64,000 nt of DNA. Source: JAHBXE01 sp044222195. GTDB lineage: Bacteria; Planctomycetota; Phycisphaerae; Phycisphaerales; UBA1924. The position numbers and the translations under genes were made by a program. Position 1 is the first letter of the stretch. Every line of letters starts with the position of its first letter. This document shows positions 51,144-60,298 of the stretch, piece by piece. The DNA is taken from NCBI GenBank assembly GCA_044222195.1, contig JBGANS010000002.1, positions 62,001-126,000 on the forward strand. The letters run 5' to 3'. The notes below the pieces were generated by a model. That model worked only from the letters and a program-made list of their open reading frames with translations. It was not told the DNA's origin and did no database searches.

Positions 51144-53372
51144 TTAGGCCGCCAGCGCCGATGGGTCGTCCTCGCGAAGCGCCGACTGAATCACGCCCTC
51201 GATATCGAGCAGTTCCGTGACCTTCTTCTCGATCACCGCCGAGCCCAGGATCCCGGGCCGCACGCCCGTCCGCTGGACGACCAGCCGCTCCTCGACGATG
51301 TCCACGATCCGGTCCACCACCAGACCGATGCTCCGGTCGTTTCGCGTGTGCACGATGACCTGCACCGTGTCCGACGCCGGCGCGCCGTCCGCCCCGGGAC
51401 GCAGCCCCGCCTCCGCCAGCGTCTTCGAGAGCGAAACCAGCGGCATGATCTGCCCGCGATACTGCATCACCGGCAGGTCCCCGGACATTTCGATCGCCGT
51501 CCTCGGGAACTCCTCGAGCCTCGCCACCAGCGACAGCGGGATCGCCATCCTCCGTGTGTCCGAGACTCGGAACAGCAGCAGCGTCTGCTTGTCGACGCCG
51601 TTCTCATCCTTGCGCGCCGCCGCCTCGTGCACCCCGCGGTCCTTGCCCTCGGACACGACGTTCGCCTTCTGCGCCAGCCCCATCACATCCAGGATCAGCG
51701 CCACGCGGCCGTCCCCCATGATCGTCGCGCCCGCAAACGTGGACAGCCCCTTGAACAGCTTGCCCAGGGGCTTGACCACGATCTCTTCCGTGTCGTTGAT
51801 CTCGTCGACCACGAGCCCGAACTGCCGCTCGTCCGCCTGCAGCACCACGATGTTGACGGCGCCCGCATCCTTTACGTTGGACGGCTCGCCCGTCCTGAGT
51901 TCGCGATTGAGATACACCAGCGGCAGCAGATTCCCGCGAAGCCGGTACACCGGCGCTCCGTGGATGTTCTCAATGCCGGTCTTGGCCTGCTCTTCACCCA
52001 GCCGCACCAGCTCCAGCAGGCTCACTTGCGGGATCGCGTACCGATCCCCGCCGCTGGTGATGATGAGCGCAGGAATGATCGCCAGCGTCAGCGGGATGCG
52101 GATCCTCAGCGTCGTGCCCCCGCCAAGCCGGCTCTGCACATCCACCGTCCCGCCGATCTTCTCGATATTCGTCTTTACCACGTCCATGCCGACGCCGCGG
52201 CCGGACACGTTGGTCACCTTCTCCGCCGTCGAAAACCCGGGCAGGAAGATCAGGTTGCAGGCCTCGCGGTCTCCCATCCGAGCGGCGTGCTCGGCCGTAA
52301 TCAGGCCCTTCTCCAGCGCTTTCTTCTTCACACGGTCGAGGTTGACCCCGCCGCCGTCGTCGATGATTTCGATGTTGACCTGACCACCCTCGTGGAACGC
52401 CCGCAGCGAGAGAAGGCCCTCCTCCGGCTTTCCGGCGGCCTTGCGCTTCTCCGGCGCCTCAATCCCGTGATCCACCGAGTTCCGGATGATGTGCGTCAGC
52501 GGGTCCTTGATCGCCTCGATGATCGTCTTGTCGAGCTCCGTGTCCTTTCCCTCCATCTCGACGCGCACCTTCTTGCCGCACATCTGCGACAGGTCGCGCA
52601 CGATCCGGGGGAACTTGCTCCACACGTTGCCGATCGGCTGCATCCGCGTCTTCATGACGCCTTCCTGCAGCTCCGTCGTGATCAGGTTCAGCCGCTGCGT
52701 CGAGCCCGCGAGCGTCGCGTTCTCCGTCGCCGCGCTGAACTGCAGGATCTGGTTCCGCGCCAGAACCAGCTCGCCCACCAGGTTCATCAGCTTGTCCAGA
52801 AGCCCGACATCCACCCGGATGCCCCCGCCGCCGCCGTTCGCGGCCGCCGCCGCAGGGGTCCCCTCGGTCGACTTGGCCGTCTCGGCCGGCGCGTGCTCTT
52901 CGTGATGCTCCGCCTTGGCCGGTTCCTCAACCGGAGCGGCCTGCGGGGCCGGGGCGGCGGGCGCCGCGGCCGCGGGCCCCGCCGACTTCCCATCCTTGAG
53001 CCTTGTCAGTGTCGCGATGACCTGCGAATAGTCGCCGTTGCCTTCTCCGGTTCCCTCGGAGATGTTGTTCAGGATTTCCCGGACGCCGTCGACCATCTTC
53101 AGGAGTGCGGTCACGATCTCGCTGTTCACGGCGAGCTCGGCATCGCGCAGCTTGCTCAGCAGGCTCTCGCCCACGTGCGTCACGGACTCGAGCTTCGAAA
53201 AGCCCAGGAATCCGCACGTGCCCTTGATCGTGTGAATCGTGCGAAAAATGCTCGCCAGGCGCTCTCGCGCGGCGGGGTCCTGTTCCAGGGCTACAAAGTC
53301 CTGGTCCAGGCGGTCGAGGTTCTCATTGCTCTCGACCAAGAACTCTTTGACGAGGTCGTCCATCTCTGCCAT
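51144..53372 (-). CDS. cheA: Chemotaxis histidine kinase CheA with two CheW-like domains
   Basis: A 742-residue kinase that opens the operon. The HPt domain has the phosphorylated His H47 in IFRTIHTIKGTCGFLG. A low-complexity Ala/Pro linker (~130-190) takes the place of the P2 domain. The dimerisation region and HATPase follow, with the N box HIIRNSVDHGIE, the G1 box DDGGGVN and the G2 FLPGFSTAEKVTNVSGRGVG. The C-terminus holds two CheW-like modules (IPALIITSGGDRYAIPQVSL and LLLFRVSDTRRMAIPLSLVA) instead of one. ATG 53372 is preceded by AGAGGGGA. The double P5-like arrangement suggests extra receptor or CheW contacts. Confidence 0.94.
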   Translation of the reverse strand: MAEMDDLVKEFLVESNENLDRLDQDFVALEQDPAARERLASIFRTIHTIKGTCGFLGFSKLESVTHVGESLLSKLRDAELAVNSEIVTALLKMVDGVREILNNISEGTGEGNGDYSQVIATLTRLKDGKSAGPAAAAPAAPAPQAAPVEEPAKAEHHEEHAPAETAKSTEGTPAAAAANGGGGGIRVDVGLLDKLMNLVGELVLARNQILQFSAATENATLAGSTQRLNLITTELQEGVMKTRMQPIGNVWSKFPRIVRDLSQMCGKKVRVEMEGKDTELDKTIIEAIKDPLTHIIRNSVDHGIEAPEKRKAAGKPEEGLLSLRAFHEGGQVNIEIIDDGGGVNLDRVKKKALEKGLITAEHAARMGDREACNLIFLPGFSTAEKVTNVSGRGVGMDVVKTNIEKIGGTVDVQSRLGGGTTLRIRIPLTLAIIPALIITSGGDRYAIPQVSLLELVRLGEEQAKTGIENIHGAPVYRLRGNLLPLVYLNRELRTGEPSNVKDAGAVNIVVLQADERQFGLVVDEINDTEEIVVKPLGKLFKGLSTFAGATIMGDGRVALILDVMGLAQKANVVSEGKDRGVHEAAARKDENGVDKQTLLLFRVSDTRRMAIPLSLVARLEEFPRTAIEMSGDLPVMQYRGQIMPLVSLSKTLAEAGLRPGADGAPASDTVQVIVHTRNDRSIGLVVDRIVDIVEERLVVQRTGVRPGILGSAVIEKKVTELLDIEGVIQSALREDDPSALAA

Positions 53373-53642
53373 GTCGAATCCCCTCTAGAAAAAGAGGGCT
53401 TAGAAAGAAGCAAACACGGACCCGTTTGTCGGTTGCTTCCCGGTGGCGCTTGAGGCAACAGCCCTGATGGATTCACGCAGACACGCGGTCCCCCGGCGGA
53501 TCGCCTTCGCGCGGACGCCCGATGTCAGGCCGGTTCCGCCCGAATCGGCGATACTCAAATGTGATGATCCATCTGTGACGGCGATCGGGTTTCAGGACCT
53601 GGCCGCCGCACGCGGACGGCGCGAACAGCGCCGAGCGCCATG
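53373..53642. other. Region upstream of cheA
   Basis: A 270-bp stretch before the tRNA-Ser terminator should contain the promoter of the chemotaxis operon. A weak stem CCTCT/AGAGG flanks the ribosome binding site region. A short frame at 53443 is not convincing as a gene. Confidence 0.4.
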
Positions 53643-53667
53643 AAAACGGGAGCCCTGTGGGCTCCCG
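53643..53667 (-). terminator. Intrinsic terminator after tRNA-Ser
   Basis: Minus-strand stem CGGGAGCCC-ACA-GGGCTCCCG (9 bp, 3-nt loop) followed by TTTTC. It lies 7 nt beyond the 3' end of the tRNA gene. Confidence 0.8.
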
Positions 53668-53673
53668 GAAAAG

Positions 53674-53762
53674 CGGAGAGGGGGAGATTCGAACTCCCGA
53701 GTGAGCTTACGCCCACTGCCGGTTTTCGAAACCGGTCCATTCAACCGCTCTGGCACCTCTCC
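53674..53762 (-). tRNA. tRNA-Ser (anticodon CGA)
   Basis: An 89-nt tRNA with acceptor stem GGAGAGG/CCTCTCC and discriminator G. The anticodon stem CCGGT/ACCGG has loop TTCGAAA, so the anticodon is CGA, which decodes UCG. The long variable arm (GTGGGCGTAAGCTCAC) and the T arm GGGAG/CTCCC with TTCGAAT are as expected for class II serine tRNA. CCA is not encoded. Confidence 0.95.
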
Positions 53763-53809
53763 GGAACGGCGCTTCGATCATTGAAGCCTGGATTCCGCGA
53801 ATCAACACC

Positions 53810-55099
53810 TCAGCTGCACCCACCCGCGTACTTGTTCAGGAAACACTGGAAGTCGTTGGCCGTGAGGGTCGGGGCCGTGGTGCTGCCGTCGCAGTTGGCG
53901 TTGGTGTTCTGGGCGGCGAACTGGTTCAGGAAGCACTGGAAGTCGTTGGCGGTCAGGGAAACGCCGCCGGTGGAGCAGTCGCAGTTGGCGTAACAGGCGG
54001 GGCGGAACTCGGCGATGAACTGCACGGGCGAGCCGTTGGCGTGCAGGAAGCCGCCGTCGACAAAGACGCTGCCGCTGGGTGAAGTGGTAAGCCCGTAGCA
54101 GATGTTGTCGAGCCCGGTTCCCAGGGCTCTCCAGGCCGTGCCGTTCCAGATGGCGACTCGGTTCACCTGGAGAGCGCCCGCGAATTGGAAGCCGCCGCCG
54201 ACCGCGAGCTCGCCGTTGGGAAGCACGGACATCGCGTTCACCGGGCCGAGGAGACCGGTGGCCATGGCGTTCCAGCTTGTGCCATTCCAGCGCGAGATGA
54301 AGTTGGTGCTCACACCGCCGACCGTGGTGAAGGCGCCGCCCGCGATGATGTCGCCGCTTGGCATGCGGGCCAGGGCGATGACATCGTTGTTCATGCCGTT
54401 GTTGGGACCAGAGCCGAAGGAGCTCCACGTGCCGTTTGGCGCGGGGGAAGGATTCCATCGGGCGATTCGGTTGGCGGTAATGCCCCCGGCGGTGGTGAAC
54501 TGGCCGCCGGCGACGAAACCCCCGTCGGGCAGCGCCAGGAGAGATGTGACGGCGGCGAACTGACCGCCAACGCCGGACCCGAGCGCGTGCCACGCCGCGC
54601 CATCCCATCGGGCGATGTAGTTCATGGGTGTGCCGTCGCGAAGTGCGGTAAACCCGCCGCCGACGACCATGTCACCATTGGTGAGGACGATCACGGCGTG
54701 GGACTCCATCAGAAGCCCGGTCCCGAGAGCGTGCCAGGCCGTTCCATCCCAGCGTGCGATGTGGTTGACCTCGACCCCGCTGACCGTCATCGTGTAGTTG
54801 CCGGCCGCGAAGAGGTCGCCGTTGGGCAAAAAGGCGATCGAATAAATCGGGCCCTGAAGGCCACCGGCCAGGCTGAACCACGAGCTCGTCGCGGTGTTCC
54901 AACCGGTGATACCCAGAGAAGAAACGCCTCCGCCGCTGGTCTGCCCGCCGCCGACATAGACGTTGGTGCCGCGGCACGCGAGAGAGAAACCGGGGGCGCC
55001 CTGCAGGCCAGTGGTCAGCGTCGTCCAGGCGCCGGGGCACTGAGCGAGCGCGGGCGCGGCGGTTGACAACGCGAGAAGGCGTGCGACACGAATAGACAT
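53810..55099 (-). CDS. Secreted beta-propeller-like protein with GC-type dockerin C-terminus
   Basis: A 429-residue exported protein with a signal peptide ending near APALA-QC (start ATG 55099, GGGAGGAAG upstream). The body has about seven repeats of the type GG-x-F-T-x-x-GG-x-x-x-N-x-I-A-R-W-x-G-x-x-W-x-x-L-G, resembling delta-60/kelch-type beta-propeller repeats. The C-terminus holds two ANCD ... LTANDFQCF-N units like those of 1590-4556, the Phycisphaerae dockerin-like anchor. It is probably a cell-surface or extracellular binding protein. No enzyme motif is seen. Confidence 0.82.
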   Translation of the reverse strand: MSIRVARLLALSTAAPALAQCPGAWTTLTTGLQGAPGFSLACRGTNVYVGGGQTSGGGVSSLGITGWNTATSSWFSLAGGLQGPIYSIAFLPNGDLFAAGNYTMTVSGVEVNHIARWDGTAWHALGTGLLMESHAVIVLTNGDMVVGGGFTALRDGTPMNYIARWDGAAWHALGSGVGGQFAAVTSLLALPDGGFVAGGQFTTAGGITANRIARWNPSPAPNGTWSSFGSGPNNGMNNDVIALARMPSGDIIAGGAFTTVGGVSTNFISRWNGTSWNAMATGLLGPVNAMSVLPNGELAVGGGFQFAGALQVNRVAIWNGTAWRALGTGLDNICYGLTTSPSGSVFVDGGFLHANGSPVQFIAEFRPACYANCDCSTGGVSLTANDFQCFLNQFAAQNTNANCDGSTTAPTLTANDFQCFLNKYAGGCS

Positions 55100-55210
55100 G
55101 GATCTTCCTCCCTGGGCGTGGGCAGTTTACTGCCGCGGGGCGGGAGGGAGAAGCTTTTTTTCGTTGAAACGGGGGCGGGGCGCGGGAGTGAAGGGTCGAT
55201 TCGGGTAGTC

Positions 55211-55270
55211 GCACGGGCGTGGGCTGAAGCCCAAGCCCGTGGCACGAGGTCGGTCCCGTGGCACGGGACC
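55211..55270. repeat. REP-like palindromic repeat cluster
   Basis: CCCGTGGCACG occurs twice with a 19-nt period (55236-55246 and 55255-55265). The second copy lies in the perfect 19-bp palindrome GGTCCCGTG-G-CACGGGACC (55252-55270). A GGGC/GCCC pair around 55214-55238 adds a further stem. It sits between two minus-strand genes and looks like a dispersed extragenic palindrome. Confidence 0.55.
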
Positions 55271-55277
55271 TTGGAGG

Positions 55278-56582
55278 TCAGGGCGTGATTTTGATCGGGG
55301 TTCGGGAGAGGACTTTGTTGCCCTGGCCGGTCATGTAGCGGACTTCGTAGTCGAGCTTTGTGCCTGGGGCGCCCCCCCCGCCCGGGTTCCCACCCACAGC
55401 TTTGGGTAGACGGACGGAGAGGGGTGAGCCGCTGGTGGTCAGGGTGTAGGGGCCGTATTGGCCGTCGGGGGTTTCTTTGGGGACGATGGTGATGTAGTCG
55501 CCGGGGTAGTTGGGGCCGGTCCACTTGATCTCAATGTCGGTGTCGAAGCCGGATTCGGGCGGGGCGGAGAGCGTGACTGGGGCCGCGGTGATGGTGATAG
55601 CGCGGCGGGCAAGGACTTTGTTATCGCCGGTGTTGTAGCGGAGTTCGGCGGGTCCGGTGAGGATGGGGACCAGGAGCTCGAGGGGAGAGCCCTTGGCGGT
55701 GTCGGTGTAGTTGCCGTAGAGGTTGTCGGGGGCGGATTTTTCGACGATGGTGATGTAGTCGCCGCGGTTTGCGGGGCCGGTCCAGGTGACCTCGATGGTG
55801 GAGCCGGCAATGACGGAGTCGGGGGCGGAGAGGGAGATGGAGGGCGTGAGGACCTTGATCGCGCGGCGGGCGAGGACCGTCTTTCCCCGGCCCGGCGGGT
55901 CGGCGATGTAGCGGACTTCGTGGTCGCCCGCAGTGTTCGGGGCGGTGAGCGTGATGGTCTTGCCCTTACTGGTTTCGACGTAGCTGCCGTAGTGGGCATC
56001 GGGCGCGGACTTGTCGACGATCGTGATGTAGTCGCCCTTGTTGTCGGGGCCGGTCCAGGTGACGGTGAAGGGTTTGCCGAGGGGGACTTCGGCGGGGGCT
56101 TCGAGGGTTGCGGTGATGGGGGTGACCTCGATCGCGGCGCGGCCGACGATCGTGCGCGTGACGGCGGTGAGGTAGCGGAGTTCGTGCGGGCCGGGCGTGA
56201 TCGGGGCGGTGAGTTGGAGCGTCGCGCCGAGTTTGGTTTCGCGGTAGTTGCCGGTGGTGTTGTCGGCAACACCCTTGGGGACGATGGTGACGAAGTCGCC
56301 GAGATTGTTGGGGCCGGTCCAGGAGACGGAGAAGGTCGAGCCGGCGGGGGTGGTTGCGGGGGCGGTGAGGGTGGCGGGGTCGAGCTTCTCGGTGACGGCG
56401 GGAGTTGTGGGTGGAGGAACAGAAGGAGTTGAACTCGGCTGTGGAGCGGGCGTGCCCGGTTGCGTGGTAGTCATTGGGGCGGGCTTGGGGCCGGAGCACT
56501 TCAGGAGAAGGAGCAGAATCAGAATGATGATGAGGATGAGGATCGCGATGAGGGTGTTGCGGCGGCGAGTATTCTGCGGCAT
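55278..56582 (-). CDS. Membrane-anchored protein with four Ig-like repeats
   Basis: A 434-residue protein. An N-terminal membrane anchor (TLIAILILIIILILLLLLKC) is followed by a Pro/Thr-rich linker and four tandem ~90-residue repeats. Each repeat has the core V-x-W-T-G-P-x-N-x-G-D-Y-I-T-I-V and ends with L-A-R-R-A-I-K-V or similar. These look like bacterial Ig-like beta-sandwich modules. A Gly-rich insertion (NPGGGGAPG) occurs in the last repeat. Likely an envelope-facing adhesion or scaffolding protein; no catalytic residues are seen. Confidence 0.72.
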   Translation of the reverse strand: MPQNTRRRNTLIAILILIIILILLLLLKCSGPKPAPMTTTQPGTPAPQPSSTPSVPPPTTPAVTEKLDPATLTAPATTPAGSTFSVSWTGPNNLGDFVTIVPKGVADNTTGNYRETKLGATLQLTAPITPGPHELRYLTAVTRTIVGRAAIEVTPITATLEAPAEVPLGKPFTVTWTGPDNKGDYITIVDKSAPDAHYGSYVETSKGKTITLTAPNTAGDHEVRYIADPPGRGKTVLARRAIKVLTPSISLSAPDSVIAGSTIEVTWTGPANRGDYITIVEKSAPDNLYGNYTDTAKGSPLELLVPILTGPAELRYNTGDNKVLARRAITITAAPVTLSAPPESGFDTDIEIKWTGPNYPGDYITIVPKETPDGQYGPYTLTTSGSPLSVRLPKAVGGNPGGGGAPGTKLDYEVRYMTGQGNKVLSRTPIKITP

Positions 56583-56724
56583 GCCGCGATTCTATGGTTC
56601 CTGCCCTTGAGGCGGTACAGCCCGCGGTTGCACGCGTCGCGGAGCGGTCTGTCGCGAAGAGACTATCGTGTGGGCCGAGTGTCGGTGGCGAGGCACGGCA
56701 AGAGTGTGCCATCCGGAGTGAGCC

Positions 56725-57702
56725 ATGAACCCAGCCCCCATCTTCGAATGTTTCTCGGCGTACCAGAAAACCGCGGCGATGCAGGCCGCGGTGGATATCG
56801 GATTGTTCACCGCGATCGGTGCGGGGAACGCAACGGCGGCACTGGCGGCGAAAGCGACGGGCGCTTCGATCAAGGGTGTGCGGGTGCTGTGCGACTACTG
56901 GACCGTGAACGGACTATTGACAAAGGCGGGGGACCGGTACGCGCTCTCTCCAGAGGCGGCCATGTTTCTGGACAAGAAGTCACCGGCATACTTCGGCGGT
57001 GTGCTGGGGTTCATCAACGGGCCCATCACGCCGTTTTTCGCGAAACTGACCGATTCCGTGCGGCGCGGCGGCTTCGCAGGCGAGGGAACAGTCGAGACCG
57101 ACTATTCGGGCTGGGTCTCATTCGCCGAGCAGATGGGCGCGATGATGTTCCCGACGGCGCAGGGGATCGCCGGGATCCTGGGATCCGTAACGGGGAAGGT
57201 GCTCGATGTGGCGGCGGGGCATGGGTTCTTTGGGATTGTGCTGGCGCAGAAGAACCCGGGGCTGTCCGTTGTGGCCCTCGACTGGCCGCGGGTTCTGGAT
57301 GTCGCGAAGCGGCACGCGGCACACATGGGCGTGGGAGATCGGTATTCGACGATCACGGGCGATGCCTTCAAGGTGGACCTGAAAGGCCCGTACGACGTCG
57401 TGCTGATGACGAACCTGTTGCACCACTTCAGCCGCGAGAAGTGCGTGGAGCTTCTCAAGAGGATGCGCACAGCTCTCCGGCCGGGCGGGAAGATGGTGAC
57501 TCTGGAGTTCGTTCCCAACGAGGACAGGGTGTCGCCACCGCCGTCGGCGACGTTCTCTCTGGTGATGCTGGCGACGACGGCCGCGGGCGATGCGTACACG
57601 TTTTCAGAGCTGGACGGAATGCTGAAGGAAGCGGGCTTCAAGAAGAACGTGCTGCACCAGCCGGCGGATTCGGCGCAGCAGGTGATCGTCAGCGGTGACT
57701 GA
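56725..57702 (+). CDS. SAM-dependent O-methyltransferase
   Basis: A 325-residue methyltransferase of the hydroxyneurosterone/acetylserotonin O-methyltransferase type: an N-terminal helical dimerisation and substrate domain (~1-110) followed by a Rossmann SAM domain with motif I VLDVAAGHGFFGIVLA, the acidic VALDWPRVL and the post-motif MTNLLHHF. The start ATG 56725 has GGAGTGAG upstream. The physiological substrate is unknown. It stands apart from its divergent neighbour. Confidence 0.8.
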   Translation: MNPAPIFECFSAYQKTAAMQAAVDIGLFTAIGAGNATAALAAKATGASIKGVRVLCDYWTVNGLLTKAGDRYALSPEAAMFLDKKSPAYFGGVLGFINGPITPFFAKLTDSVRRGGFAGEGTVETDYSGWVSFAEQMGAMMFPTAQGIAGILGSVTGKVLDVAAGHGFFGIVLAQKNPGLSVVALDWPRVLDVAKRHAAHMGVGDRYSTITGDAFKVDLKGPYDVVLMTNLLHHFSREKCVELLKRMRTALRPGGKMVTLEFVPNEDRVSPPPSATFSLVMLATTAAGDAYTFSELDGMLKEAGFKKNVLHQPADSAQQVIVSGD

Positions 57703-57775
57703 GAGTCGGCGTGACGCGGTGGGGGCGGAACGCAGGGAACACCGGCGGCTCAAAGCCCGTGTCCGCGTCCATCAA

Positions 57776-59020
57776 TCACTTGAGCATCTCGGAAAGGCGC
57801 GAGAGGCCGGCCTGCAGGTTGTCGCGTGGCGGGCCGAAGCTGAAGCGGACGAATGACGAGAGTGGTGACTTGGCCGTGCGCCGACGGTTGGGATTCACAT
57901 CAAAGAACTCGCCGGGGACGGTGAGAACGCGGTGCTTGAACGCGGCGTGCATGAACGCGAGGCCGTCGTTGAGCGGCGCTGGGAGCTTGGCGATCGAGCC
58001 GAAGACGTAGAACGTGGAAAGAGCCTGGCAGGGGAACTCGATGCCGAGCCGGGTGAGGGTGTCGAGGGTGAGTTTCTGCTTGAGGGCGAACTCGGCGCGG
58101 ACGGCGTTGGTCTCGGCGTCGGCGCGTTCAGGCTTGAGGACTTCGATCGCGGCCCTTTGGATGGGGCGCGACGGGCCGCCGTCAAGGAATGACCCCGCGG
58201 CCGTGAGTTTCTGAATGATGTGCTTGGGACCGAGGACCCAGCCGCTGCGCCAGCCCGGGTAGCGGTAGCACTTGGTCAGGCCGTCGATAATGAGAACGGG
58301 GTCCGTGTTGACGTCGTCGAGGAAAGCGGCCGTGGAGACAGGTCCGGGGCCGGGCTTGCCGTTGTTGAAAATGTAATGCGAGTAGAACTCATCCATGAGA
58401 AGCGTGGTGTTGCGCTTGCGGGCCATCGTTACCCACGCGGCAAGGTCCGGGCCTTGGATGACGTGCCCCGTGGGGTTGCAGGGGTTCGAGATGAGAAGCG
58501 TGGAGAGCTTGTCGCTGACCACGCGGTCCTCAAGGGCGGTGGGGGAGATGCGGAAGCCCTGATCCGCCTTGAGCTCGATGTGAACGGGATCGATGCGAGG
58601 AAAAGTCGTGAGAAGATCCTCGTAGGCCGTGTAGTCGGGAGTGAAGTAGCCCAGGCGGCCCGCATCCAGCGAAGCGCCGATGCGGGTGAGTGCCGCGCGG
58701 CCGCCGGGGGCGATACAGACATTGTCGATGGTGTACTGGGAAGGCTTCCCTTTGCGGTAGAGGCGGTTGTAGTGGTCGGCCACGGCCTGGCGGTACTCGG
58801 GGATGCCTTCAACGGGTCCGTAACCGTGATCGTGAACGTCGATGGTGAGGTTGGAAAAGCGGGGTGGGCAGTTGGGAATCACGCCGATCTCGGGCTGACC
58901 CTGGCCAAGGTTGGTCCAGTTGGGGTCGCCCATCTTCCAGCCGACCTTCATGGCTTCGTTGTTGACGCGGATGACGCCCATGAACGGGAGGTCACGGAAT
59001 GTGGGGGTGTGCGATGGCAT
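57776..59020 (-). CDS. Aminotransferase class I/II
   Basis: A 414-residue PLP-dependent aminotransferase of fold type I. The substrate-binding NPCNPTGHVI, the PLP-phosphate-contacting Asp/Tyr in LLMDEFYSHYI, and the Schiff-base Lys in IIDGLTKCYRYPGWRSGW are all visible. The conserved Arg is in FVRFSFGPP near the C-terminus. It transfers amino groups between amino acids and 2-oxo acids; the exact substrate cannot be told from sequence. Convergent with the methyltransferase upstream. Confidence 0.85.
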   Translation of the reverse strand: MPSHTPTFRDLPFMGVIRVNNEAMKVGWKMGDPNWTNLGQGQPEIGVIPNCPPRFSNLTIDVHDHGYGPVEGIPEYRQAVADHYNRLYRKGKPSQYTIDNVCIAPGGRAALTRIGASLDAGRLGYFTPDYTAYEDLLTTFPRIDPVHIELKADQGFRISPTALEDRVVSDKLSTLLISNPCNPTGHVIQGPDLAAWVTMARKRNTTLLMDEFYSHYIFNNGKPGPGPVSTAAFLDDVNTDPVLIIDGLTKCYRYPGWRSGWVLGPKHIIQKLTAAGSFLDGGPSRPIQRAAIEVLKPERADAETNAVRAEFALKQKLTLDTLTRLGIEFPCQALSTFYVFGSIAKLPAPLNDGLAFMHAAFKHRVLTVPGEFFDVNPNRRRTAKSPLSSFVRFSFGPPRDNLQAGLSRLSEMLK

Positions 59021-59097
59021 GGGGCGGAGTTTAGCGGGTGGAACGAGAGAAGTGGACGGAGGAGGGCGGGCCGCGAACCAGGCTACATTCTGGAGCC

Positions 59098-59466
59098 ATG
59101 AACAGCGAGAAAGCGACGGCGTTTGCGGATGCGTGGTTCAGAGCCAGGAACAGGCACGATGTCCCGGGCATCATGGCGCTGTACGCCGAAGGAATCGAGC
59201 ATTCATCGCCGTTCATCGCGCGCTACGGGATTGACGAGAAGGAAAGAACCGCGAAGTCGGTGATCGGGAAAGAAGCAGTGGGGAACTACTTTGCGAGGGC
59301 GATAGAGCGAAACCCGACGCTGCGCTTCGACCCGATGCACGTGACGGCGGGACTCGAGAGCGTGATCCTGGTGTACCGGAGAATGAGCGGCGATCTCGCG
59401 GCAGAAGTGTTTGTCTTTGATGAGTCGGGACGGGTCGTGCGGTCGATATCGCACTACGGCGTGTAG
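59098..59466 (+). CDS. SnoaL-like / NTF2-fold protein
   Basis: A 122-residue protein with the typical pattern of the NTF2-like (SnoaL/nuclear-transport-factor 2) fold: FADAWFRARNRHDVPGIMAL, then YAEGIEHSSP, and a beta-sheet tail ending in SISHYGV. Such proteins bind small ligands or catalyse cyclisation or isomerisation. The start ATG 59098 has TGGAGCC upstream, and the gene ends 26 bp before the tandem methyltransferases. Confidence 0.7.
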   Translation: MNSEKATAFADAWFRARNRHDVPGIMALYAEGIEHSSPFIARYGIDEKERTAKSVIGKEAVGNYFARAIERNPTLRFDPMHVTAGLESVILVYRRMSGDLAAEVFVFDESGRVVRSISHYGV

Positions 59467-59492
59467 GCTCGTCGCATTCCACGGAGCCGGAG

Positions 59493-60239
59493 ATGGACAC
59501 AGAGACGCTTCAGCGGCGGGTGAGCGAAATCGGCTTCTGGTATCACCGGATCGAGCTGCCGGGCGGGGTGGCGACGCCGGGAGCAGCCCCGATCTACGCG
59601 CCGGCCTACCGGATCCCTGAGGACCTGACGGGCAAGCGCGTCCTCGACGTCGGCGCCTGGGACGGGTACTGGACCTTTGAGGCCTTGAAGCGAGGGGCGA
59701 AGGAAGCTGTGGCGATCGACGATTTTTCGGACTTCCTCGGGAGCCTCAAGCCCGAAGATCGGCAGGCCTGGAGGACCTTTGACTTGTGCCGCGAGGCCTT
59801 TGGCTATTCCGAAGAGCAGTGCAAACGCGTTGAGGTATCCGTGTACGAACTCACGGAGCAGCAGGTCGGTGGAAAGTTTGACGTGGTCTTTTTCTTTGGG
59901 ACGCTGTATCACCTGCGGCACCCGCTCCTGGGACTGGACAAGCTGGCAGCGGTCACCGCACCCGGCGGGCAGATCATCGTCGAGACGGCGATCTGCGATG
60001 ACTACAGCCCGTACCGCGGGTTCGGGAAGGGGTATCCGAATCAGTTCGCCGCGGAGTTCTTTCCGACCGACGAGCTGGGAGGAAACACCACCAACTGGTG
60101 GTCGCCATCGACCGCCTGCCTTCGGGGCCTGGTGCACGCGGCGGGCTTTACGCAGAAACTGTGCTCGTGGAAGCTGGTGGAAAGACCCGAGCGAATTGAA
60201 CTCTGTCGCGGGTTTGCGTCCGGGGTCAAGCCGGCGTGA
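59493..60239 (+). CDS. DUF1698/CmoB-like methyltransferase, copy 1
   Basis: A 248-residue SAM-dependent methyltransferase with an N-terminal IGFWYHRIELPGG segment, motif I VLDVGAWDGYWTFEA, the acidic VAIDDFSDFLG, and post-motif FFGTLYHLRHPLLGLDKL. It resembles the CmoB/DUF1698 family, which modifies tRNA wobble uridine or related substrates, but the short length lacks the CmoB N-terminal domain. It is a tandem duplicate of 60299-61054. GGAG precedes ATG 59493. Confidence 0.78.
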   Translation: MDTETLQRRVSEIGFWYHRIELPGGVATPGAAPIYAPAYRIPEDLTGKRVLDVGAWDGYWTFEALKRGAKEAVAIDDFSDFLGSLKPEDRQAWRTFDLCREAFGYSEEQCKRVEVSVYELTEQQVGGKFDVVFFFGTLYHLRHPLLGLDKLAAVTAPGGQIIVETAICDDYSPYRGFGKGYPNQFAAEFFPTDELGGNTTNWWSPSTACLRGLVHAAGFTQKLCSWKLVERPERIELCRGFASGVKPA

Positions 60240-60298
60240 ACATCCGGTGAACGGTGCGGTGGGCACCTATTGTCACGCCCTGAACTCAAGGAGTTTGA

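Noticed and set aside
51132..53453. A long plus-strand frame (773 codons) opposite cheA
   Set aside because: Antisense shadow with biased Arg/His/Leu composition; cheA on the other strand has all expected domains.
56460..57698. A 412-codon frame overlapping the O-methyltransferase gene
   Set aside because: Wrong frame of the methyltransferase; Arg/Gly-rich with no recognisable motif.
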